Shown piece by piece: positions 38,018 through 47,550 of a stretch of DNA of 64,000 nucleotides (position 1 is the stretch's first letter; the number at the start of each line of letters is the position of its first letter). The notes under the pieces were generated by a model. It was not told the origin of the DNA. It searched no databases and saw nothing but the letters and a program-made list of their open reading frames with translations. This stretch comes from Paulownia fortunei. Lineage: Eukaryota > Streptophyta > Magnoliopsida > Lamiales > Paulowniaceae. The stretch is taken from the NCBI GenBank assembly GCA_019321725.1, contig CM033109.1, positions 11,253,993 through 11,317,992 on the forward strand. The letters run 5' to 3'. The position numbers were made by a program, and so were the translations under genes.

Positions 38018-38898
38018 GGATTGTACTTTTTCCCCCAATATTTTGAAATACATGGATAACCTTCAATCTTATTACTATATGTTTCAACACCTCCTTACGT
38101 ACTTTGGACGTATTGCACTTTACTCTATGACCCTATGACCCTTTAAAAATGTGCATTTAATCACATAAATATTATAAAATTTTACTATAAACTAAAAATA
38201 TTGTCTTGTTGTTCTCTTGTCAATATGTGAATATGACAATTTGAGTTATCTTATAATTATGAGTTAATTTTAATGTAATATTTTTCTTAGTTTATCTCAT
38301 GATCTAATTATATTATTATTATGATTATTCTCCAAACTATCGCTATAACATATATAACTCATATGTGTTTAATAACAAATATTGAGCTATTTGTAATTTA
38401 AATTTAGGAATAGATGAGATGAGATGTTGATGCTAAGATTCATTCTTTTTTTGCTAACATCCACCCAACCAACATCATCTCTCTTATTTGTATGCAAATC
38501 AAAACTCTAAATAAACAATACGCTTCACTGAATAAATAACTATTAATTTATATCATAACAATTGATTGGGGAACTCATATGCGTATAGGGAAACAAATCT
38601 ATGAAATCGATTTTGTAATTATAAGATAATTCAAATTGACTAAAATGTCATATTAAGTAAGTAGCATATGATGGTATTTTTGGCGAAATATTCCACTTTA
38701 TTCCATCAAAATAAGGATTTAATGGTAAAATACAAAATCTTATAGTATTTTAGTTTGTTAAATGCACATTTTTAAAAAGGTCAAAGTGCAATAAACTCAA
38801 AATATTTCGTTGGAAAACAAGATTAAAGGTATTTGGACACATCTTGATAAGGTAGGAGGTTATTTATATATTTGAAAAATTTAGGGAAAGTGCAACCC
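38018..38898. mobile_element. Element with long terminal inverted repeats (~150 bp)
   Basis: The left arm (38,018-38,170) and right arm (38,745-38,898) are imperfect inverted copies: GGATTGTACTTTTTCCC against the complement GGGTTGCACTTTCCC at the tips, and TTTAAAAATGTGCATTTAA against its complement further in. The interior is AT-rich without a transposase. Long inverted ends suggest a Mutator-like non-autonomous element; a 9-bp target duplication was not found. Confidence 0.6.
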
Positions 38899-39589
38899 TA
38901 AAAATTAAGAAGGAATTAAGTTCTTCACATCACAACATCAATATTGAGTTGTCTATTGCTTTTCAAGACTTCGTTTATTGTATTGGCCTACAAGTTTGAG
39001 TTCTTGCGGACACACATTTGGAGCATTTTTCTTAATAAATTATGCATATTATCTTCCTCGATGAGGCCACGGGTATATATGCTGATAGTATGCTCTAAGA
39101 TGTCACTACATTTAAGGAAAACATCTTGGAAGCACGACAAGCATCACTGGTAAAATTGCACTTTTTGTCCCATTTTATTAGGGGGTTTATACATGTAGTC
39201 TCACGCTTCATGGATTCACCAAATTTTGTAAAAATGTGCATTTTGATCCTTTTCAAACATTTCACTAAAACACTTATGGAAGGCCCACGTGCACGGTCTG
39301 TTGTGGCCTTAGTTTACAGCATTAGAAGGAAATATGCATGTGTAGCACTTACCACACTTGGGAAATAACTTTGAGGCCAATTTTTTGTAAGATTTGGGCA
39401 AAAAGTATTTGAATAATTTTCAACAAAAATATTAAATTGCTATTTTGAAAAAAATGGTTCAATTAAAATATTTTAATGAAATGAAAAATTCAGATAGAAG
39501 ATTTCACTATTATTCAATTGATCAACTAATTACTAATTTAATATAACTAATCACTTATATTTATAATAGTCAATGATTAGTATTTTTGA
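38899..39589. other. AT-rich DNA with a related single arm
   Basis: Around 39,150-39,260 the motif AAATTGCACTTTTTGTCCCA and a following AAAAATGTGCATTTTGATCC resemble an arm of the neighbouring long-TIR element, with no opposite arm found. A similar arm-like motif occurs at about 59,970-60,060. No gene recognised. Confidence 0.4.
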
Positions 39590-40238
39590 AATTTCTATCG
39601 CAAATGTATGGTGTGAAGTTTTAATAGAAAATAGTGAGTAGAGTTGTCGTATCCATAGAAATTGAAACCAAATTTATCTATGCTCTCCTAAAATTAAAGG
39701 AAAGTTTTTGACTTGGCAAATCTTAAAGAAAAGTTGATATGGACTAAATACTAGAGGTATAACTTCACGTAGTTATCCACTTTGTTTTATCAAATCAATT
39801 TATTAAATTTTGAGTTGTCAACTTTTATGCCAATCAACCATCTCCCTAGTGCCCACTGGTCGTGAATCTAAATTCAAATTTCAATATCACTGTAAAATAA
39901 AAAAATCAAATTCTTAAAAAGCACAATGATGCTTATTAATAACTTCAAAGAATTTATATGTCTCCCAAAATATATGAATTACTAAGTTGTGTTATCTCAT
40001 GATCACATACAAAATTTTCTCTCCCAAGTGATGAATTTCATGCACCAAAAATTTAAAACCAATGACCAGTTAATAAAGATGATATACATAAACTGAATAA
40101 ACTCAAATATGATAAATCAGTAATCAAAATATAGTCTCAAGTTTAGGTTACATCATCCCCTAGATTATGCACTTAGTTCATAACTGAATTTGAAAATCTA
40201 ATAGATAAATACATGTTCATGATCAAACAAAAGAAAGG
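39590..40238 (-). mobile_element. Athila/Tat-like LTR, minus strand (3' LTR of a nested element)
   Basis: Closely related to the minus-strand LTR at 45.5-47.55 kb: both contain, on the plus strand, GTGAGTAGAGTTGTCGTATCC or its variant, CTTGGCAAATC, AAAGCACAATGATGCTTATT and TACATCATCCCCTA. It lies beside a gag scrap on the same strand, consistent with the downstream LTR of one minus-strand element after a large internal deletion. Confidence 0.75.
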
Positions 40239-40239
40239 G

Positions 40240-40312
40240 TCCTTATTGTGGACATTGTCTAAGAAGGTCCTTAAATCTCTCCCAAGCTTCATTAACAGTT
40301 CGAAATCTATCT
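40240..40312 (-). pseudogene. gag scrap of the minus-strand gypsy element
   Basis: The minus strand reads TVNEAWERFKDLLRQCPQ, matching the conserved E-A-W-E-R-F-K-x-L-L-R-x-C-P block of gypsy gag proteins (retrotransposon gag domain). Only about 20 residues remain, abutting the truncated 5' LTR of the plus-strand element at about 40,315. Confidence 0.75.
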
Positions 40313-40317
40313 ACTTG

Positions 40318-43300
40318 AACATAATTTTTGCATTTATTCAAATAAAATTAGAGTTAACATAATTTTGATACTTAATAATTTAATAGTTCTCGTGGAAACA
40401 ATACTTATTTATCAATAATTTTGATACTTAATAATTCAACAGTTCTCGTGGGAACAATACTTATTTATTACTTTATTACTTGTATATGAAAATATGCACT
40501 TGCGTTCACAAAAATCAGCAACAAGTGTTTGGTGTCGTTGTTTGGTTCATATTGATACCAGGTAACTCAGATTTTAATTTGAATTTTTTCGTATTTTTTT
40601 ATTTTTTTGCTTATTTTTATTTTTATTTTATTGTTTGAGTATGTCCCTGTTTATCGTTGCTTGTATTTTACTGTATGTATAAGATGAGCAGAAAGTGGTA
40701 GACGAGATGGCATATAATCGAGTAAATGATATTAATGTGTTGATTGTTCAAGTAGAAATCCTTTCTAAATAGATGGAGAATTTTTTTGCAACAAACACTA
40801 TTCATTCACCATTCAAGGTATGCAAGTCATATAGCAGTTTTCATACAAGAACACAATATTAAGAGGGCAACTAATTTGCACCACCATATGTCGAGCATGC
40901 TGAATATGAGTGGAATTACAAGCAGCTGCAAAATTATCATTTCTCCAACACTTATCAGGGATGGCCAAATCATTCTAATGCTTTATGGAGAAATGATAAG
41001 AATATGTTATGGCATCCACCTAGTTACCCACCATTAGAGAAGAAGCTAAACCTTGAAGAAGCATTAACTCAATTCCAAAGTACTACCGACCAAATCTTGT
41101 TGGGAACCAAATCTAGTAATCCATCACAAGAGAATAAGTTTTATCTTGAAGAAGCAATAACTCAATTAGCAAACACTCAGAGCTAATTCATGTTGGAACC
41201 TACTACTAATGTCCAAAATCCGTCATCACAACTTCAAAACTTGTAGATCCAAATTAATGAGATGGATAACATGTTTCTAACAAAATAACAAAATAATTTG
41301 CCTTACATACCTGAGGTAAATGGAGTGAGGGAAGAACATTGTGATGTTATTTTGAGAAGCAACAAAGAGTTTGAAACTTTCTTGTGGGTTGAAAAACTCA
41401 TCAAGTATGAACAAGAAGAATCAATGCAAATACCTCTAGTGGAGAATGGAGAAGACCAAGAAAATATTCAACCAAGCCCATCTCAGGAGCTATCACTTGG
41501 AGTTTCTTATCCTCATCTTCTATAAAATAACAAGTCTATGTCAAATGTTGTGGAGGATAATACGGACATCTCATCGCACAAACATGAATTAGAGGATCAT
41601 GAGTTGGTAGATTTCTCATTAAAACATTCTATGGTCGAAAATGAAGGTGTACTTGAGGATGTTGACAAATCTATTACCCATATAGATTTCATCATCCCTA
41701 ATATTGGAAAGGATAGAGACATCCCCTTCACACAAGGATAACTAATTTTGGTTATCGGGCACGCACTCAATAATGTACAAAAGGTACTTGATCCCATGTT
41801 GGATTATACTCACTGTGCTTATCTTTGAGGATCACCTATACTTCTATAGCATATAAAGGTATAGCATGAGAAATACTTATTTTTGGACCCCGATTAAGCA
41901 AAGAAGAAATCCGACTTAAGACTATAAATTAAGCGCTTCTTGGAAGACAACACAAATGTTTTACATTTGCTTTTATTATTACTCCGCAGGTTTATTTAGT
42001 TGTTTATTATTATTTTTTTTTTTCCTTTTAGTTTGATAAAAAAAATTGTTTCTCATTTTAGGATCCAACTCAAGTTTGGGGGAGGATTTGTAAAATGAGG
42101 AGTGATATATCACCGACTAATGAATGCACTTTTATCAGTGTTCATGAAGAGGATGATGATGAAATTGATGAGAACTGACACTACCCTCATTTAGGGAAGT
42201 CTTCTATATTTTATCTTGTTTTATTTGGTATTGAGGACAATGTTAGTTATAAGTTTGGGGGTAGATGTATGTGCTTCATTTGATCTTGTTTGTTTATAAC
42301 TTTTTGAAATTAATGAATGTTGTGTTTATATATGTGCTTGACTCTTGTGGCATTTTTATCTTTCTTGTAATTCTTTGATATATTAAACACATTTAATTTT
42401 CTTGCTCATTTAGAAAAAGTTTATGAGAACTCGATATTTTTTTTTACAGCCTCATATAGTTCTAGAACTTGTTTGATTGTCACTCGAGGCAAAATTATAA
42501 GCTACATAACATTAGAAAAGTGATTTATGCCATCATTGGACTGTTTGAACCTTTCAAACCATCCTATTTATGATATATAATCTCTAGTGTTTCCCATTGA
42601 GCCTGTTGAATCATTTTTTTTGTCACCCTGCAAAACTTAACCTCAGCCAAAGAACTTAAATAAACTTTTTTTCTTACATATTACCTCACACTCAACTCAG
42701 GACTATTCTAGTAATATCATTTGAGTATTGAAAGTATTTAAAACAAATGGCAAAAGAGAGGTGGTGTTTTGTACAAAACTCCCAAAAAATAATTGTAAAG
42801 AAAAATGAGAAAAAAGATGCAACACCCATTATTCATAAAAACAAATAAGTTTAGGGGTGTAATACTTCAAAAAAAGTTATGTAAAAAAAAAATAAATAAA
42901 GGGAGTTTAATGAATAAAGTGGTGTGACAAATCAAGAGATGAAAGGTTTGTGAAGGTGTGAGATGATAATGTGGTGGTGCTCATCAACAAGATTCTAGAA
43001 TAGTTGTGTACTATAAGTAATTTGAGCCACTATATTATATTTTATCATACCATTATCTTAGTCATACATTACAAGATTTTGAAGTCCTAATGATCATTTA
43101 TGTTGTGTTATTCTACATTAGTGGAGAGTGATATGAAAGCAAGCCTATGGAGTTAAATAAATCACATAAATAAGATCAATAATTTAGTTTTAAGTTTACA
43201 TAAACCAATCCGAGTGGTGAAGAGTTAGATGTAAGAGGCTAAACACATACATACTCAGAGGATTTAAAGATTGGTGAATTTGGCACTTGAGTTGAAATCG

Positions 43301-44711
43301 TGTATTTTGATGATGTTTTGAGATTTTCTTATATTATAAATTCACAATAATTTTTTAGGCCCATTTGGTTAGTAGGTTTGATTATCACTTGTTATTTTAC
43401 TTGTTTTATTTCTTTCTTTTGTTCCAGTACTAGCAAAATATTAAGTTTGGGGGTACTTGATGAGTGGGGTTTTATACCCATTAATTTAATACAATTACAT
43501 TAATTTTAATTAGTTTTCAAAAAATTTGTGAATTTTATCATTGTTTTTAATTTTATTTTGTAGATGTTAAGATGAAGAAAGAATGTCATTTGGAAGTACA
43601 AAAATATGTATTCATCTTACATTTTTCTTAAAAAAGAAATTATCGGGTCAGTAGCTTTCCAGCGCCTAGGCGCTGCCATCACTAGAATGCAATATTAGGT
43701 ACAACCAATTAGTGCCCAGGCGCTGCCAGACGGAATTTTAAGGGCAAAATGAGTATTTTGCCCTTTTTAAAGCATCTTTCATCTATTTTTAGGGATTCCA
43801 AAAGCCTCCAAAGGAATTTTTTTGGAGGAGGGGAGATAGACAAGAAGAAGATAAGGAGAAAGAATTTTGAGAAAGATAAAAGAATTCTTTCATGATTTGA
43901 AAATAAGACATCTATAGAGAAGAAACTCATCATCTTTCAAGTTCTATTTTATTTTCATCTTTCTTTCTTTAATTATATTCATGAATATTGTTAAGTTATT
44001 ATTCATTTTTATCATTATGAACTAATTTCTTTTTTTAACATTGTGATGTAATCTAATTAAGATATTTTAAATATTTTTATCAATTCAATCTTGATTTATT
44101 TTTCAAGTTGAGTTTTCTACATAGTTCTTAATGGTTTCAATTATTTGGCCACTAATTAAATAATTTGCTAATCATATTGATTCGGGAGGTGATATATGTG
44201 TCTAATTCTATATGTAGAAAATTATAAATTGGATGTGAGATAGGAATATACTTGTATGTTTTGTGTAGTATGGTTTGTGTAGTCTTATTTGAGATCCATA
44301 GAATATACTTGATTATTGTAATTCACATAGGAATATAGTGGGTTTGTAATTAATGATATTTTCATTAGACTTCGGAAGAGGCTAGTGGATAATTTAGGAT
44401 TCTCGACTATCACTTGAAAAATAAATTGAGATTTATAAGATAAGTTATTCAATTCGTACTAATTATGATGAAATCATAACCCTAGACTTTTAAATTTTTG
44501 AATTTCATCATTAATTAATTTTGAATATTAGTTTAGTTTAGTTAGATTTAGTTTATAATCATCAACACATTTTTGTATTTATTTAAATAAAATTAAAGTT
44601 ATCATAATTTTGGTACTTAATAATTCAATAGTTCTCATAGGAATAATACGTATTCATCACTTTATTACTTGTATACGATAACATGCAATTGCGTTCATAA
44701 ATTTCCATAAC
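40318..44711 (+). mobile_element. Pol-less Athila/Tat-like gypsy element, plus strand
   Basis: The 5' LTR is truncated (40,318-40,523) and carries a 56-bp tandem duplication (40,359-40,414 and 40,415-40,470). A primer-site remnant for tRNA-Asp (TGGTGTCGTTGTTTGGTT, 40,530-40,547; intact form TGGCGCCGTTGCCGGGGA) follows. Then comes gag, no recognisable pol, and a 3' non-coding region with the AAGTTTGGGGG motif three times (42,071; 42,251; 43,443) that typifies Athila/Tat elements. The 3' LTR is 43,458-44,711, starting TGATGAGTGGGG after a polypurine-like TTTGGGGGTACT. The two LTRs match over the last 200 bp (for example CTTTATTACTTGTATA and TTGCGTTCA). It appears inserted head-on into the minus-strand element. 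Confidence 0.8.
40708..41522 (+). pseudogene. gag of the plus-strand gypsy element, broken
   Basis: Frame-shifted reading gives YHFSNTYQGWPNHSNALWRN (about 40,940-41,000), the counterpart of the S-N-T-Y-N-P-G-W-R-N-H-P-N block of Athila/Tat gag; then YPPLEKKLNLEEALTQFQST at about 41,025-41,085 (short coiled region), and EEHCDVILRSNKEF at about 41,332-41,373 (usual form E-x-C-x-A-I-T-L-R-S-G-K). Several stops and frameshifts break it. No protease or polymerase follows, so the element depended on others for movement. Confidence 0.75.
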
Positions 44712-45130
44712 AATCCATCAAACTTTAATAGAATCAAAGTTTTGAGTTTTTATAGAGATACTGTTATACAAATTAGAATTCATAATCAATTGGGCATTTG
44801 ATAGAGGGACTTGACTACATTAGAAATTCTTGATTTAAATGTTGTTGGCTTGAAATTGATAAATTGGATTGGTGAAGATAGGTGAAAACCAGGTAAATCA
44901 TACCTCTTAAACTAATTGTCTATTAAATGTTTAACAATTTGCTCAAGCGAGATTTTCTGGTTTAAGTCTGCAATTTTTAGTTCAATTATTTTCAATTCAT
45001 TTTTAATTTACCTTAATAAAGTTAGGATTATTTTAATTATAAAATTAAGTGTTAATCAGGTTTCAATCCTTGTAGATACGACATCCCTTCTCATTATATT
45101 ATACTAAAACTAAACACCATATACTTTATG
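44712..45130 (+). mobile_element. LTR end fragment, plus orientation
   Basis: The right part (CTTGTAGATACGACATCCCT at 45,069 to GGTAGGAATTTC near 45,141) is the same LTR family as the minus-strand LTR at 45.5-47.55 kb but in the opposite orientation (there GGATACGATAACCCTACTC and GGTAAGAATCTC on the minus strand). A further layer of nesting or rearrangement. Confidence 0.6.
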
Positions 45131-45480
45131 GTAGGAATTTCAATGAACAATCGGCTAATGAGCAATTCCTGAGTAGTACTTATTAACCATGGTATAAAAA
45201 TAATCTCGAATTGCTCGTTATGACTATGGTTATGGCAGCAATTGCGGTTGTGACTGTGGTTGCAGTTGAATCTGATTTTTATTGTTCCAAAGAGCCAATA
45301 TTTGTTGTCCTTATTTCCTGAAGTGTCTTTTCAATTTCTAGAACAAAGGAAAGTAATTCAAAAAAATTTAGGTACTTTGTATTGACTGTTAAAATAACAA
45401 AAAATAAAAAATTAAATAAAACACATTACATCTAAATTAAAACTAAGATTACTTGGTAACAATACAAAAGCAAATAATTT
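45131..45480 (-). pseudogene. 5' internal region and gag start of the minus-strand gypsy element
   Basis: Downstream of the minus-strand primer site. One minus frame reads RAIRDYFYTMVNKYYSGIAH, followed by stops, resembling the R-x-I-R-D-Y start of Athila/Tat gag. A His/Asn-coding CA-rich tract precedes it. The remaining gag scrap of this element is at 40,240-40,312, beyond the plus-strand insertion. Confidence 0.55.
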
Positions 45481-45483
45481 CAA

Positions 45484-45501
45484 TCCCTTGCAACGACACC
45501 A
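45484..45501 (-). other. tRNA-Asp primer binding site of the minus-strand element
   Basis: The minus strand reads TGGTGTCGTTGCAAGGGA, 4 mismatches from TGGCGCCGTTGCCGGGGA, the complement of plant tRNA-Asp(GTC) 3' end used by Athila/Tat elements. It sets the LTR orientation and its inner edge at about 45,505. Confidence 0.75.
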
Positions 45502-45504
45502 AAA

Positions 45505-47550
45505 AAATATTATTTTTGAGATTCTTACCTTAAGTGTATAGTGTCAAATTTTAGTAGAAAGTATTGAGTAGGGTTATCGTATCCATAGGTAATTGATATG
45601 GCACGGAGTGGGCAAGCATCTACCCAAGAAGTATTGTTCGCTTTAGCCGAAGCCTTATAGTTTTGTCCTGGAAAAAACAGCTCCTAGTGGAAAAGGGTTG
45701 GCCCCTCAATTATAAGCCATAGGCCACTCGCGTACTCATTTGATGTGGGATGAATTCCTCCCCAATATAAGCCCCCCAGCAGGTGGGTGCACTGTGTGCG
45801 TGGGGAGTTGGTGCGAGATTCCCACAAACGGTGCCAAACTGATGTGGCATAGAGTGGGCAAGCATCCGTCCAAGAGGTATTATTCACTTTGCTCGGAGCC
45901 TCACAGTTTTGTCCTAAAAAAGGCACCAAATTGATGTGGTACGAAGTGGGCAAACATCAAGTACCTCTTGGGCAGACACTTGCCCACTTCATACCATATC
46001 AATTTAGCATCATCTGTTGGAATCCCATATTAGCTCCCCGTACACACAGTCCACCCACCTGGCAGGGCACTTATGTTGGATAGGGATTCATTCCACATCG
46101 AATGAGCACATGAGTGGCCTGTGGCTTATAAGCCAGGGGGAAGCCCATCTTCCAAAGAAGTGCCTTTTTTAGGACAAAACCGTAAAGCTTCAGCCAAAGT
46201 GGACAATACCACTTGAATGGATGCTTGCCCATCTATGCTACGTTGGTTTGGCGCCGTCTGTGGAAATTCCGCACCGGCTCCCCATGATTACACAATCCAC
46301 CTACCTACTGGGGGGTTTATATTGGACAAGGATTCATCCACATCAAATGAGAATGGGGATGGCATATAGCTTATAAGCGAGGGGCTAGTCATTCTACCTC
46401 AAGAGGTGCCTTTTTTAGGATAAAACCGTGAGCCTCTAGCCAAAACGGACAATACTTTTTGGGCGGACGCTTGACCATTTCGTGCCACATCAGTAATGAG
46501 ACTAAATTAATAAAATGTACTACAATTAGAATAATCTTAATTTTATTCAGTTATATAATCAAAAGTTGTAAACAAAATCCTAACATTAAAAGAAAACTTT
46601 TGATTTGGCAAATCATGAAAAAATACATGGACTGAACATGAGAGGTATGATTTCACCTAATCTACTATATTTTTTCAAATCAATTATTAAATTCTAAGTT
46701 GTCAATTTGTAAATCAAGAATCCTAAATCAATCAACTCCCTCTCCTGAGTGCTCAGTGGTCATGAACCTAAATTCAGATTTTGATATTCCTATAAAATTT
46801 TGAAATTAAATTTTTAAAAAGCACAATGATTCTTATTAATGACTACAAAGGATTCATACGCCTCTTGAACTATATGAATTACTAAGTTGTATTATCCAAG
46901 ATCGTTTATAAAATTCCCTCTCCCTAGTATCGAATTTTATATACCAAACATCTAAGATTAATAGTTGATTAATCCAGACGACATAAATAAAATGAATAAA
47001 CTCAAATACGATAAAATCAATATTCAAAACATAGTCTCAAACTTAGATTACATCATCCCCTAAATAACGAATTTAGTTATAATTAAATTTGAAAAACTCA
47101 TAGACAAACACATGTTCATTATAAAAGGAAAGGAAAGAAAAGAATGAACTCTAGAAATTAAGAGGAGAATAGATTCTTTGTGTTCCGGAATTGATGTCTT
47201 CAATTGCGTTCTTCAAGCATTCTTCCATGTTCTCTTTTCAATTTTTTTTCCTTTGAAAACTGTCAAAAGTCCCTTAGGTTTTTCTTTGTACTCCTCTCAA
47301 AACAACAGCAAGAAGAGACCTAATTTAAGTCACCCATCGACCTGCCCTACGGTGCAAAAGAGATGGCACTGCTACACCAAAACTCTGTCTGAATTTTTCC
47401 TCCGGTAGAGCCGCAACCCTAAAAACTAAGTCACGTTGCCAAAGTCTCGAATGTTTTTTTTCTTACATTCAAATGGGGCCATAACCAAAGAAAGTGCAAA
47501 CTCTCGGCCTTGGTACTAAATCTTTCATTTTTTCGATCTTCTTGGAATTT
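45505..47550 (-). mobile_element. Athila/Tat-like 5' LTR, minus strand, split by a TRIM insertion
   Basis: The LTR extends right from the primer site and is interrupted by the 0.9-kb TRIM-like element at 45,594-46,492. It aligns with 39,590-40,238 (inner part) and 33,228-33,735 (outer part). The outer edge is uncertain and placed near 47,550, where similarity to the 33-kb fragment ends. Confidence 0.7.
45594..46492. mobile_element. TRIM-like element with inverted internal structure
   Basis: Flanked by GTAAT on both sides (45,589-45,593 and 46,493-46,497). Outer ends are TGATATGGCACG and CGTGCCACATCA, inverted copies of each other. Left half: a 173-bp LTR in minus orientation (45,594-45,766), a 73-bp internal part (45,767-45,839), then two truncated LTR ends. 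An inversion centre lies near 45,950 (TGATGTGGTACGAAGTGGGC against its complement). Right half, plus orientation: internal part, LTR starting near 46,074, internal part with TTTGGCGCCGTCTGTGG near 46,247, and a 173-bp LTR (46,320-46,492). LTRs carry CTTATAAG, a TATA-like box. No coding capacity; open frames here are chance. Confidence 0.82.

Noticed and set aside
45684..46083. Several overlapping frames of 64-89 codons on both strands.
   Set aside because: They fall entirely inside the TRIM-like element, which is non-coding.
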